Below, piece after piece: positions 1-9,076 of a stretch of 64,000 nucleotides of DNA. The stretch's first letter is position 1; each line of letters starts with the position of its first letter. The translations under genes were made by a program, and so were the position numbers. The notes beneath the pieces were generated by a model. The model did no database searches. It saw nothing but the letters and a program-made list of their open reading frames with translations, and was not told where the DNA came from. Source of the DNA: Achromobacter seleniivolatilans (GTDB taxonomy: Bacteria; Pseudomonadota; Gammaproteobacteria; Burkholderiales; Burkholderiaceae_B); the NCBI RefSeq assembly GCF_030864005.1, contig NZ_CP132976.1, forward strand, positions 2,480,001 through 2,544,000, in the 5' to 3' direction.

Positions 1-701
1 GCCTCGTCCGCCGAAGACGCAGGTGCGCCAGGCGGCGCGGTGTTTGCAGAGACGGCTGCCGACACACTCAACTCGCGGCGCTCATGGCAATCTTCGGTCC
101 AATCCCACACGCTGCCCGCCATGTCCTTCAACCCTGCCGTGTTGACACCGTATCCGCCGAACGGACGCAGCGCGGTATCCGCCTGTTCGCCCCGGGCGCT
201 TTGCTGTTCGTACTCGGCCAGCCAGCGCTGGGCGGGGTCAGTGCTGTCCGGAAATGAAGCGACGGCGGCTTCCTGGTAGGCCTCGCCCGCCGCATAGACC
301 CATTCCGCATAGGCGGGAAGACGAAACCGGCGTCCGGTACCCGCTGACAACCAGGCAGCGTAGGCGGTGGCGTCAGTCCAACTGATGCCAGAGGCTGGCA
401 GAGTAGCGTTGGATGCCTGGCGTTGCGCCGCATCCAGCGGTTTGCATCCGCCGGCGCCTACGCACGCGGCATAGTCGGCCTGGCTGACCTGCCGCGTCAT
501 GATGGAAAAGCCATTGGGATAGCGCACAAGCTTGGGCGCAGGCGTGACCGGATAGCCGTTACGCAGCGCCTCGCCTGGTGGCACATAACGCACTTCGCCC
601 GGCGGCAGCCGGGTCAGTTCCGGCAATGCAAGGCGGGCCCGATCTCCGGGCCCGCAAGCAGTCAACAGCAACGATGCCGAAACGATCAGTTGGGAACGCA
701 T
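1..701 (-). CDS. NirV-like SUMF1/FGE-family lipoprotein (3' part cut by window edge)
   Basis: The frame reads from an ATG at 701 and runs off the window edge, so the C-terminus is missing (233 residues visible). It starts with a hydrophobic leader and an LLTAC lipobox with Cys at residue 16, so an exported lipoprotein is expected. The body has formylglycine-generating-enzyme/SUMF1 features: a conserved YPNGF stretch, a SWTDATAYAAWLS segment, a RLPAYAEW segment and a DMAGSVWDWTED segment. Proteins of this type next to denitrification genes are called NirV; their role is not settled. It follows norB on the same strand, 109 bases downstream, so co-transcription is plausible. The symbol is withheld because nirK is not visible and the end of the gene is missing. 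Confidence 0.8.
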   Translation of the reverse strand, partial: MRSQLIVSASLLLTACGPGDRARLALPELTRLPPGEVRYVPPGEALRNGYPVTPAPKLVRYPNGFSIMTRQVSQADYAACVGAGGCKPLDAAQRQASNATLPASGISWTDATAYAAWLSAGTGRRFRLPAYAEWVYAAGEAYQEAAVASFPDSTDPAQRWLAEYEQQSARGEQADTALRPFGGYGVNTAGLKDMAGSVWDWTEDCHERRELSVSAAVSANTAPPGAPASSADE

Positions 702-770
702 ACAGCGGTGCTCCGGATAACCTGCGCCGATGGGGCGCCTGCGAGTCTCCATTGAACCTGCCGTACAGGA

Positions 771-800
771 CCGCGACTTTGCGCTGGCGCAAAGTCGCGG
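771..800 (-). promoter_or_regulatory. 14-bp perfect RNA hairpin between norB and the NirV-like gene
   Basis: CCGCGACTTTGCGC (771-784) is followed after TG by its exact reverse complement (787-800). The hairpin begins 10 bases past the norB stop codon. No T-run follows on the minus strand, so it is not a textbook intrinsic terminator. It could stabilise the norB 3' end or reduce read-through into the downstream lipoprotein gene. Confidence 0.6.
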
Positions 801-810
801 ACGCCTTGCG

Positions 811-3096
811 TCAGCCCCGCGCGGTCTTGGCCTGCAAGCGTGGTTCAACCAGAGCAGGCTTGGCGCTCAACAGCCCCAGGATCACCTGCATGACCATTGC
901 CAGCGCGCCCAGCAGGAACACCACGTCGCCAAAGGTACGACCCCAGCGCAAGGTCTTCAGCAGGTCTTGCTGCATGAAGGCCTCGCTGCGGGCGTACCAC
1001 ATCCCTTCGCTGACGCTGGCATGGAACTGGATCAGACCTATCGGCAACAAGCTTGTGAAGATCATCAGCGCCAGGCCTATGTTCATCCCCCAGAACGCCA
1101 GCTTCATCAGCCCGGGGCTAAGCGAGTATTGCGGACGGATGTAGCGCAGCACCAGCAAGGTAAAGCCCAGCGCCAGAAAGCCGTACACCCCAAAGAGCGC
1201 CGCATGAGCATGAACTGGCGTGGTATTCAGACCCTGGATGTAGTACAGCGAAATCGGCGGATTGATCATGAACCCAAAGACGCCCGCGCCCAGCATGTTC
1301 CAGAAGGCCACGGCCACGAAGCACATCAGCGGCCACTTCAAGTCAGCCATCCACGGGGCACGAGACTTCAGACGCCAGTTTTCCCAGGCCTCGTGGCCCA
1401 GCACGATCAGCGGCACCACTTCCAGCGCCGAGAAACTTGCGCCTACCGCCATGACGGGTGTCGTCGTGCCGGCAAAGTACAAGTGATGGAACGTGCCGGG
1501 AATACCGCCCAGCATGAACAGCGAGGCCGAAGCCAGGCTGGCGGTGGTGGCCATGCGGCGCGACACCAGCCCCAAGGTGGAAAAGATGAATGCAAGCGCC
1601 GTCGTGGCGAACACTTCAAAGAAGCCCTCCACCCACAGATGCACAATCCACCAGCGCCAGTACTCCATCACGGTCAGATGCGTGCGTTCACCGTAGAAAA
1701 AGCCTGCGCCATAAAACAACCCAATCGCGCCGACAGAGGCCGTCAGCAAGGCCAGCAGGTTCTTGTCGCCGCCCGGCTTGCGCAGCGCGGGCACAATGCC
1801 GCGCAGCATCAAGACGAGCCAGAAGCAGATCCCCGCGAACTTGCCTATCTGCCACAGCCGGCCCAGGTCCACGTATTCATAACCCTGGTGACCCAGCCAG
1901 AAATTCAGGTTCGGCGGCATGATCTGCGCAATGGCCAGATAGTTGCCGGTAAATGACCCGACCACCACGAGCACCAGCGCCCAGAACAGAATGTCGACAC
2001 CCGCTTTCTGAAATTTCGGATCGCGCCCGCCGTTGATCAACGGCGCCAGGAACAGGCCGGCCGCAAGAAAGCCGGTAGCGATCCAGAACAGCGCGCTTTG
2101 AATGTGCCACGTCCGCACCAGCGAATACGGGAACCACTGCGATACGTCGATGCCGTAGAACTTTTGCCCTTCAACCGTGTAGTGCGCCGTAAACCCGCCC
2201 AGCAGCACTTGAAAGCCGAACAGCGCCACCACCAGGAACAGATACTTGCCCAAGGCGCGTTGCGACGGCGTCAGCGCAAACGCGGCCAGCGGGTCCTTGG
2301 CGGGCGCCTCCGGCTCGGCCTCTTCCTTGCCGCGCAGGAACGCCCAGGCCCAGATCAAGAGCCCAATGCCCGCCAACAGCACCACCACACTGACGATGGA
2401 CCACATCACGTTCTCGGCGCTGGGCTGGTTGCCGATCAGCGGTTCGTGCGGCCAGTTGTTGGTGTAGGTGACAGACTTGCCTTCCCGTTCAGTAGCGGCC
2501 GCCCATGCGGTCCAGAAGAAAAACCGCGTCAGCTGATTGCGACGCGCGGCGTCCGGCAAGGTGTTTTCCTTCATCGCGAAATGCTCGCGGCTGGTATGCA
2601 GCGCTGGCGCATCGGAAAACAACTGGTCGTAGTAGGCCGCCGTCTGCTCGATGGCTTGCGCGCGGCGCGCGCTGATCGTCAGCGTATCGGTCGCCGCATC
2701 GCTGCGGTTGCCGCGATACTCGGCCTTCAGAGCCTCGCGCAGCGCGGCTTGCGCGGGCGCGGCCAGTTGCGCATAGGCAGTGCCATGTTCGTCGCGCGCG
2801 GCCAGATCCAGCCAGGCGGTCAGTTCACGGTGCAGCCAGTCCGCCGTCCAGTCGGGCGCCTGATATGCGCCATGGCCCCACACGGAGCCCAGTTGCATGC
2901 CGCCCACCGACTGCCACGCAGTCTGGCCGTCCAGAATGTCTTCGCGGCCGAACAGAGGTTTACCGTCGGCCGTGACGACCTGGCCCGGGATGGGTGGAGC
3001 TTGCCGGTAGACCTCGCCGCCGTAGAAACCCAGCAATGCGAACGTGATCGCCACCACAGCGATCAATGTGAACCATAATTTCCGATACGGACCCAT
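811..3096 (-). CDS. norB: Quinol-dependent nitric oxide reductase (qNOR), large single subunit
   Basis: This 761-residue membrane enzyme reduces two NO to N2O with electrons from quinol. The length fits the fused qNOR form, which carries an extra N-terminal periplasmic domain (about residues 30-220) before the twelve-helix haem-copper-oxidase-like core. Candidate metal ligands are visible: His331 in TWHIQ, His486 and Glu490 in HLWVEG, His537-His538 in TFHHLY, Glu559, and His629/His631 in VHAHA. No NorC cytochrome gene is present, as expected for qNOR. The NirV-like gene lies downstream. NsrR and flavohemoglobin are encoded about 20 kb away, but I found no convincing NsrR or Dnr box upstream of 3096. 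Confidence 0.95.
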   Translation of the reverse strand: MGPYRKLWFTLIAVVAITFALLGFYGGEVYRQAPPIPGQVVTADGKPLFGREDILDGQTAWQSVGGMQLGSVWGHGAYQAPDWTADWLHRELTAWLDLAARDEHGTAYAQLAAPAQAALREALKAEYRGNRSDAATDTLTISARRAQAIEQTAAYYDQLFSDAPALHTSREHFAMKENTLPDAARRNQLTRFFFWTAWAAATEREGKSVTYTNNWPHEPLIGNQPSAENVMWSIVSVVVLLAGIGLLIWAWAFLRGKEEAEPEAPAKDPLAAFALTPSQRALGKYLFLVVALFGFQVLLGGFTAHYTVEGQKFYGIDVSQWFPYSLVRTWHIQSALFWIATGFLAAGLFLAPLINGGRDPKFQKAGVDILFWALVLVVVGSFTGNYLAIAQIMPPNLNFWLGHQGYEYVDLGRLWQIGKFAGICFWLVLMLRGIVPALRKPGGDKNLLALLTASVGAIGLFYGAGFFYGERTHLTVMEYWRWWIVHLWVEGFFEVFATTALAFIFSTLGLVSRRMATTASLASASLFMLGGIPGTFHHLYFAGTTTPVMAVGASFSALEVVPLIVLGHEAWENWRLKSRAPWMADLKWPLMCFVAVAFWNMLGAGVFGFMINPPISLYYIQGLNTTPVHAHAALFGVYGFLALGFTLLVLRYIRPQYSLSPGLMKLAFWGMNIGLALMIFTSLLPIGLIQFHASVSEGMWYARSEAFMQQDLLKTLRWGRTFGDVVFLLGALAMVMQVILGLLSAKPALVEPRLQAKTARG

Positions 3097-3336
3097 GATG
3101 GGAACGCCCTCCAGTGTTGCGGTTAGTTGGGGTGCATTTCCCTATGCGAATTCCGTGCCAGAAAAAAATAGCGACAAATCAGCATGTTGAAATTTCCGGG
3201 GTTTTTTTCACCTTGCCGGAAAAGGGTATAAATCACTGCCATCAGGTTTTTTTTACCCGGCTGCGCCGGCGCAGATGCCGTCCCGCCCTCGTACAATCGC
3301 CGCAGCACCGTCCCAATACTCAAAGGAAACGACCGC

Positions 3337-3795
3337 ATGGCCACGGGCAAGCCCGATGCATGGAGCCTTTTTCTGACCGCGCATGCGCTGGTCGTGGAAG
3401 AGATCGAAAAGCGCCTGTCCGCAGCCGGCCTTCCGCCGCTGGCCTGGTATGACGCGCTGTGGGCGCTGGAACGCGCGCCCGACGGCACGGCCCGCATGTT
3501 CGAGATGGCGGAGCGCATGGTGATCGCGCGCTACAACCTGACGCGCCTGATGGACCGCATTGAAGCCGCCGGACTGGTCGAGCGCTTCCGGTCCGATGAA
3601 GACCGCCGCGCCACCTTTGCCCGCCTGACGCCCAAAGGCCGCGCCTTGCGCCGCGAGATGTGGAAGGTCTATGGGCCAGCCATCGACGAGTTGTTCCTGT
3701 CGCAACTGCCCGCTGCGCAACAGGCAGCCATGGCGGACAGTTTTCGCCACATCGCCCGCCACGTGCGCGCCTTGAACAAGGAACCCGCTCCATGA
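3337..3795 (+). CDS. MarR-family transcriptional regulator
   Basis: This 152-residue protein has the MarR winged-helix layout: a dimerisation helix at the N-terminus, a recognition region around residues 60-80 (YNLTRLMDRIEAAGLVER) and the basic wing DEDRRATFARLTPKGR. An AAGGAA ribosome site precedes the ATG. It is divergent from norB, with a 240-base intergenic region that includes an AT-rich stretch, and its stop codon overlaps the start of the racemase gene (ATGA). It probably regulates that gene or itself; the ligand cannot be told from sequence. Confidence 0.88.
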   Translation: MATGKPDAWSLFLTAHALVVEEIEKRLSAAGLPPLAWYDALWALERAPDGTARMFEMAERMVIARYNLTRLMDRIEAAGLVERFRSDEDRRATFARLTPKGRALRREMWKVYGPAIDELFLSQLPAAQQAAMADSFRHIARHVRALNKEPAP

Positions 3796-4496
3796 CCGCT
3801 GCGCCGTTGCATATTGGAATCGTCGCTTGCTCTGCCGAAGGCGCGGCCTTGTGCTATCGCACCCTATGCGCCGAAGGCGCGCAACGCATGGGGCCGCACG
3901 CGCATCCGGAAATTTCGCTGCACACCCATTCGCTGGCGGATTACGTGGTCTGCCTGGACCAGAACGACTTGCCCGGCGTGGCCGCGCTGATGCTGTCTTC
4001 GGCAGGCAAACTGGCCCGCGCGGGCGCGGATTTTCTGATCTGCCCCGACAACACCATTCATCAGGCAATGGGCCATGTGCTGCCGCAGTCCCCCCTGCCC
4101 TGGCTGCATATTGCTGAAGAGGTGGCCGCCGAGGCCGCCGCGCGCGACTTCCGCCGCATTGGCATTCTGGGTACGCACTGGCTCGTCACCAGCGATGTCT
4201 ATCCCAACAAACTAGAGGCCCAGGGATTGCAGTACGTGCGCCCAAGCGGCGATGATCGCCAAGAACTGGGCCGCATCATCATGGACGAACTGGTTTATGG
4301 CGTCTTCAAGCCGGAATCCGTTGCGCGGCTGCAAGCCATTATTGAACGCCTGCGCGATGCCGGGTGCGATGCCGTCGTACTGGGATGCACCGAACTGCCG
4401 CTGGTGTTGAACGACGGCAACTCGGTGTTGCCTACGCTGGACTCCACCCGCATTCTGGCCCGCGCCGCGTTGACCCGGGCGCTTCGGTCCCGCTGA
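3792..4496 (+). CDS. Aspartate/glutamate racemase family protein
   Basis: This 234-residue protein resembles the Asp/Glu racemase (YgeA/RacX) family: an opening LHIGIVACSAEGAAL, a middle LICPDNTIHQA and a late VVLGCTELPL, where the Cys would be the second catalytic cysteine. The first catalytic position usually lies in a C-(S/T)-N motif; here the aligned stretch is CPDNT, with Cys followed by Pro. The start at 3792 is chosen because its ATGA overlaps the MarR stop, which implies translational coupling. Broad-specificity amino-acid racemase is the best guess; the substrate is not predictable. Confidence 0.8.
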   Translation: MTAAPLHIGIVACSAEGAALCYRTLCAEGAQRMGPHAHPEISLHTHSLADYVVCLDQNDLPGVAALMLSSAGKLARAGADFLICPDNTIHQAMGHVLPQSPLPWLHIAEEVAAEAAARDFRRIGILGTHWLVTSDVYPNKLEAQGLQYVRPSGDDRQELGRIIMDELVYGVFKPESVARLQAIIERLRDAGCDAVVLGCTELPLVLNDGNSVLPTLDSTRILARAALTRALRSR

Positions 4497-4502
4497 CCCC
4501 GG

Positions 4503-5213
4503 CTAGAGCTGGTCCAGCCCGTACTGCCGCAACCGGTCCAGGTCCAGTACCTTGATCTGGTTGTAGGCCACGGTCAGAATTTCCTGATCCGCCAGCGCCT
4601 GCAAAGCCTGGTTGACCCGCTGCCGCGACAAACCCGTCAAGTACCCCAGTTCTTCCTGCGAAATGGCCAGGGTCAGATCCGTGGACGGATACAGCTGCGG
4701 ATTGAACAGTTGCGCAAGAGACTGCGCCACCCGCGCATCCGCGTCCAGCAAACGATGGTTTTGAATGGACGCGATGAACTCACCCATCCGGTCATTCAAC
4801 TGGCCGATGACAAAATGCGAAAACGGCAGGCTGGCCGACAGCAGCGCATGAAAGGTGGTTGCTGGCACCAGCATCACCAGCGAAGGCTGAATCGCCACCA
4901 CATCGTATTTGCGCAGCTCGCGCTTGATGACGCTGCCTTCGCCAAACCAGCCGCCCCGAGGCACCCCCGAAAACGTGCAGCTGCGGCCCGATTCGTTATA
5001 GATCGCCAGCTTGAGCAGGCCGGTGTGCACGCCCAGCCAATAATCCGATGGCGCATTGCGCCGCGCAATCCACGCGCCGTTGCCCACGTGTTCGGCGCGC
5101 GAAGACGCCAGCACCAGCTCCTGATGGCTGGCGTCCAGCGCCTGAAACCAGGAGCAGGCGCCGAACAGGCCTGCCAGTTCGGCAGGGGAAACAACGTTTG
5201 AAACATCGGACAT
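4503..5213 (-). CDS. Crp/Fnr-family transcriptional regulator
   Basis: This 236-residue protein has an N-terminal cyclic-nucleotide-type beta barrel (about residues 15-130), a dimer helix and a C-terminal HTH with SQEELGYLTGLSRQRVNQAL. It lacks the N-terminal cysteine cluster of oxygen-sensing Fnr, having only scattered cysteines (ACSW, SCTF). Sensing by an iron-sulfur cluster is therefore unlikely. The start at 5213 is preferred over an in-frame ATG seven codons upstream because family members begin close to the first helix. It is divergent from the acyl-CoA synthetase gene and may control it. A denitrification role (Dnr-like) is possible but unsupported. Confidence 0.85.
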   Translation of the reverse strand: MSDVSNVVSPAELAGLFGACSWFQALDASHQELVLASSRAEHVGNGAWIARRNAPSDYWLGVHTGLLKLAIYNESGRSCTFSGVPRGGWFGEGSVIKRELRKYDVVAIQPSLVMLVPATTFHALLSASLPFSHFVIGQLNDRMGEFIASIQNHRLLDADARVAQSLAQLFNPQLYPSTDLTLAISQEELGYLTGLSRQRVNQALQALADQEILTVAYNQIKVLDLDRLRQYGLDQL

Positions 5214-5374
5214 GGAAATAACCGTGTAAAACATGGAAAAGCGGAGTCGGCCAGCCGTCTGTCATGCAGGTGACAGACACTATTTTCCGGCTGCCTCTAA
5301 GCTCACGCAAGCGGCGGGAATCAAATGGCCCGCAATCAAATACAGGACGCCTGCGCGCCCACCGGAGACAAAAC

Positions 5375-7030
5375 ATGAGCGGTATGTTCGACCACGGCCT
5401 TGCGCGCCGCGACGCCAACTACGAAGCCCTGACCCCCGTGGATTTCATTGCCCGGGCCGCCGAAGTCTATGGCAACCGCCTGGCCGTGGTGCACGGCAAG
5501 GTGCGCCAGACCTGGGCCCAGACTTATGAGCGCGCGCAGCGGCTGGCTGGCGCGCTGGAACAAGCCGGCATCAAGCGCGGCGACACCGTGGCGGTCATGC
5601 TGCCCAACATCCCCGCCATGGTCGAAGCCCACTTCGGCGTGCCGATGCTGGGCGCGGTGCTGAACACCTTGAACACCCGTCTGGACACGCCCAGCGTGCT
5701 CTTCATGCTGGGGCACGGCGAGGCCCGCGCGCTAATCGTAGATACTGAATACAGCGACGTCGCCCAGCGCGCGCGCGCCGAGTTTCCGCATCTGGTCGTG
5801 ATCTCCGTCCACGATCTGGCCAGCGCGCCCGCCACGCTGGCGGGCGCCACGGACTACGAGGCCTTCCTGGCCAGCGCCCCCGCCGCCTACGACTGGAAAC
5901 CGCCCGCCGATGAATGGGACGCCATTGCGCTGAACTACACATCTGGCACAACGGGCGACCCCAAAGGCGTGGTGTATCACTACCGCGGCGCGTATATGAA
6001 CGCGATCAGCAACATCCTTGAATGGGACATGCCCAAGCACGCCGTCTATCTGTGGACGCTGCCGATGTTCCATTGCAATGGCTGGTGCTTTCCGTGGACC
6101 GTCGCCGCGCGTGCAGGCGTGAACGTGTGCCTGCGCAAATTCGATCCCCAGACCGTATTTGACCTGATCCGCAACGAAGGCGTCACGCATTACTGCGGCG
6201 CGCCCATCGTTCAAAGCGCCTTGGCCAATGCCCCCGCCGAAATGCGGGCAGGCATCACGCACACCGTGCGGACCATGGTGGCGGGCGCTGCGCCCGCGCC
6301 GGCTGTCATCGCCAAAATGCGCGACATCGGCTTTGAACTGACCCATGTGTATGGCCTGACCGAAGTCTATGGCCCCGCCGCTGTCTGCGCCCGCCAAGAG
6401 GCCTGGGATGCGCTGGACGATGAACGCCGCGCACTGCTGACCGCGCGCCAGGGCGTGCGCTACCACTTGCAGGCCGGCGTATCGGTGCGCAACCCCGACA
6501 CCATGGAAGAAGTGCCTGCCGACGAACAGACCGTGGGCGAGATCATGTTCCGCGGCAATATCTGCATGAAGGGATATCTGAAGAACGAACGCGCTACCGA
6601 CGATGCCTTTGCGGGCGGCTGGTTCCACACCGGCGACCTGGGCGTGATGACAGCGGACGGCTATGTACGCATCAAGGATCGCAGCAAAGACATCATTATC
6701 TCGGGCGGCGAGAACATCTCCAGCATCGAGGTCGAAGACGCGCTGTACCGCCATCCCGCCGTCGCGGCCGTGGCCGTGGTGGCGATGCCAGATCCGAAGT
6801 GGGGCGAAACCCCCTGCGCCTTTGTGGAACTCAAAGCGGGCTGCACCGCCACCGTTGAAGAAATCATTGCGCATTGCAAACTGCTGCTGCCCGGCTTCAA
6901 AGTGCCGCGCGCCGTGCGCTTTGGCGAACTGCCCAAAACGTCCACCGGCAAGATCCAAAAATTTGAACTTCGCGCCGCGGTGGGCGCAACCCAGGCCATC
7001 GACCTGTCCAACCCCGATAAAACTGACTGA
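5375..7030 (+). CDS. AMP-forming acyl-CoA synthetase (medium-chain/DmdB-like)
   Basis: This 551-residue ANL-superfamily enzyme activates a carboxylic acid to its CoA thioester through an acyl-adenylate. The P-loop-like motif YTSGTTGDPKG, the VYGLTEVYGP motif, the FHTGDLGV core and the C-terminal catalytic lysine region PKTSTGKIQKF are all visible. The start at 5375 has a GGAGA ribosome site; an earlier in-frame ATG would add 37 residues with no family character. It is followed after 66 bases by an acyl-CoA dehydrogenase on the same strand, so the pair likely starts a beta-oxidation route. The closest characterised relatives by motif are 3-methylmercaptopropionate and medium-chain fatty acid ligases. 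Confidence 0.9.
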   Translation: MSGMFDHGLARRDANYEALTPVDFIARAAEVYGNRLAVVHGKVRQTWAQTYERAQRLAGALEQAGIKRGDTVAVMLPNIPAMVEAHFGVPMLGAVLNTLNTRLDTPSVLFMLGHGEARALIVDTEYSDVAQRARAEFPHLVVISVHDLASAPATLAGATDYEAFLASAPAAYDWKPPADEWDAIALNYTSGTTGDPKGVVYHYRGAYMNAISNILEWDMPKHAVYLWTLPMFHCNGWCFPWTVAARAGVNVCLRKFDPQTVFDLIRNEGVTHYCGAPIVQSALANAPAEMRAGITHTVRTMVAGAAPAPAVIAKMRDIGFELTHVYGLTEVYGPAAVCARQEAWDALDDERRALLTARQGVRYHLQAGVSVRNPDTMEEVPADEQTVGEIMFRGNICMKGYLKNERATDDAFAGGWFHTGDLGVMTADGYVRIKDRSKDIIISGGENISSIEVEDALYRHPAVAAVAVVAMPDPKWGETPCAFVELKAGCTATVEEIIAHCKLLLPGFKVPRAVRFGELPKTSTGKIQKFELRAAVGATQAIDLSNPDKTD

Positions 7031-7096
7031 ATCCGGCCTCCGGTTCCGTCTACCAATTTCCGGCCCCCTATCACCCTATCCTGGAGCTCCGACGCC

Positions 7097-8866
7097 ATGA
7101 CGTACCAAGCCCCCGTGAAAGACATGCTGTTCGTGTTGAACCATCTGGCCGACTTGCACAAAGTGGCCGCCCTGCCCGGGTTTGAAGAAGCCACGCCCGA
7201 CACGGCACAGGCCGTGCTTGAAGAGTCCGCGCACTTCGCGGCCGACGTGCTGGCTCCGCTGAACCATCCGGCCGACCGCGAACCCAGCGCCTGGCGCGAT
7301 GGCGCCGTCACCACCGCCCCCGGCTTCAAACAGGCTTTCCGCCAATACACCGAAGCCGGCTGGCAAGGGATGTCGCATCCCGTCGAATATGGCGGCCAGG
7401 GCTTGCCCGGGCTGATCGGCTCGCCCTGCTCTGAAATGCTGAACGCCGCCAACCTGTCGTTCGCCCTGTGCCCCTTGCTGACCAACGGCGCCATCGAAGC
7501 GCTGATGACGGCGGGCTCCCCCGAACTGCGCGAACGTTTCATTGGCCCCATGATTTCCGGGCAATGGACCGGCACCATGAACCTGACCGAGCCGCAGGCC
7601 GGTTCCGATCTGGCCATGATCCGCACGCGGGCGCAGCCCGTGGGCGATGGCACCTACCGCATCTCGGGCACGAAGATCTTCATCACCTATGGCGATCACG
7701 ACCTGACCGAGAACATCCTGCATCTGGTGCTGGCCCGCCTGCCCGATGCGCCCGAAGGCGTCAAAGGCATTTCGCTCTTTCTGGTGCCCAAGATCCTGGT
7801 CAACGACGACGGCTCGCTGGGCGCGCGCAACGACGTCACCTGCGTCTCTATCGAACACAAGCTGGGCATCAAGGCCAGCCCCACCGCCACGCTGCAATTT
7901 GGCGACGCGGGCGGTGCGCTGGGGTATCTGGTCGGCCAGGAGAACCGCGGGCTGGACGCCATGTTCATCATGATGAATGCCGCCCGCTACGCCGTTGGCG
8001 TGCAAGGCATTGCCATCGCCGACCGCGCCTATCAACATGCGCTGGCCTATGCCGCCGATCGCGTGCAGAGCCGCCCGGTAGACGGATCTTCGCGCGAAGC
8101 CGTTGCCATCATCCAGCACCCGGACGTGCGCCGCATGCTGGGCACCATGCGCGCCCTGACCGAAGCCGGCCGCGCGCTCGCCTATGTCACCGCCGGTCAT
8201 GCCGATCTGGCGCACGCCAGCCCCGATGCCGAAGAACGCAAGCGGCAACTGGCCATCCAGGAATTTCTGGTGCCTATCGTGAAGGGCTGGTGCACGGAAA
8301 TGTCGATCGATGTGGCCAGCCTGGGCGTGCAGGTCCATGGCGGCATGGGGTTCATCGAAGAAACGGGCGCCGCGCAGTACTACCGCGACGCCCGCATCCT
8401 GACCATTTACGAAGGCACTACTGCCATCCAGGCCAACGACCTTGTCGGACGCAAGACCTTGCGCGACGGCGGCGCGGTGGCGCATGCGCTGCTGGATGCC
8501 ATCCGCCAGACGGAAGCCGAACTGGAATCACGCACTGAGCCCGCAGCCGGCCTGGTGCTGAAACCGCTGCGCCAGGCCCGCCTGGCCCTGGCCAATGCCG
8601 TGGACTTTGTTCTGGCCAATGCCGCGAGCCACCCCAACGCCGTCTTCGGCGCTGCGGTTCCCTACCTGCTCTTGGCGGGCACCACGCTAGCGGGCTGGCA
8701 GATGGCGCGCGCGCTGCTGGCAAGCCTGGACTTGCAACAGGAAGACCCGGCGTTCCACCAGGCCAAGATCGCCACGGTGCAGTGTTACGCGCTGCACAAA
8801 CTGACGCAGGCCCCGGGGCTGGCGGCCGTTGTGCTGGGCGCTAAGGACTACGAGGTCCAACCCTGA
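7097..8866 (+). CDS. Acyl-CoA dehydrogenase with extended C-terminus (DmdC-like)
   Basis: This 589-residue flavoprotein oxidises an acyl-CoA to the trans-2-enoyl-CoA. It is about 200 residues longer than ordinary acyl-CoA dehydrogenases. It fits the family with an extra N-terminal segment and a dedicated C-terminal domain, whose studied members include 3-methylmercaptopropionyl-CoA dehydrogenase. Signature stretches are TMNLTEPQAGSDLA (FAD/substrate region) and QVHGGMGFIEE followed by YEGTTAIQANDL. It sits 66 bases behind the synthetase and is closed by a strong terminator. The actual substrate, methylthio-propionyl or an ordinary medium-chain acyl group, cannot be decided from sequence. Confidence 0.9.
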   Translation: MTYQAPVKDMLFVLNHLADLHKVAALPGFEEATPDTAQAVLEESAHFAADVLAPLNHPADREPSAWRDGAVTTAPGFKQAFRQYTEAGWQGMSHPVEYGGQGLPGLIGSPCSEMLNAANLSFALCPLLTNGAIEALMTAGSPELRERFIGPMISGQWTGTMNLTEPQAGSDLAMIRTRAQPVGDGTYRISGTKIFITYGDHDLTENILHLVLARLPDAPEGVKGISLFLVPKILVNDDGSLGARNDVTCVSIEHKLGIKASPTATLQFGDAGGALGYLVGQENRGLDAMFIMMNAARYAVGVQGIAIADRAYQHALAYAADRVQSRPVDGSSREAVAIIQHPDVRRMLGTMRALTEAGRALAYVTAGHADLAHASPDAEERKRQLAIQEFLVPIVKGWCTEMSIDVASLGVQVHGGMGFIEETGAAQYYRDARILTIYEGTTAIQANDLVGRKTLRDGGAVAHALLDAIRQTEAELESRTEPAAGLVLKPLRQARLALANAVDFVLANAASHPNAVFGAAVPYLLLAGTTLAGWQMARALLASLDLQQEDPAFHQAKIATVQCYALHKLTQAPGLAAVVLGAKDYEVQP

Positions 8867-8891
8867 TTCCGGTGTAATTTTGCGCAGCACG

Positions 8892-8920
8892 AATGACCGC
8901 GGCTTCGCGGTCATTTTTTT
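8892..8920 (+). terminator. Intrinsic terminator after the acyl-CoA dehydrogenase
   Basis: A 10-bp perfect stem (8892-8901 with 8906-8915) has a GCTT loop and runs into a T-tract ending at 8920. It lies 26 bases past the stop codon and separates this operon from the ABC transporter operon. Confidence 0.9.
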
Positions 8921-9076
8921 GCCTGTGCTCGTTTCAGATGCATCATTAAGCATATAACCAGAAAGAATAATGAACTGAAATAAACATATCTAAAATTATT
9001 AAACGGACATCGGAAACTCCCCTGGCCCGTAGGCAAAGGCGCCGGCCGCACCAAGGCGCGTTTCACAGGATTTCCC

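Noticed and set aside
730..1956. Long plus-strand open frame of about 400 codons opposite norB
   Set aside because: It is antisense to a gene with clear haem-copper-oxidase motifs, its translation is rich in Gln, Arg and His without a domain, and it has no ribosome site. GC-rich DNA gives many such shadows.
3097..3336. NsrR or Dnr binding site upstream of norB
   Set aside because: GCATGTTGAAATTT (about 3182-3196) resembles part of the NsrR consensus, but the spacing is off by one and the second arm fails. No TTGAT-N4-ATCAA is present.
7076..8485. Long minus-strand open frame (about 470 codons) opposite the acyl-CoA dehydrogenase
   Set aside because: The plus-strand gene has complete family motifs. 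The antisense translation is Gly/Ala/His/Gln-rich with no recognisable fold.
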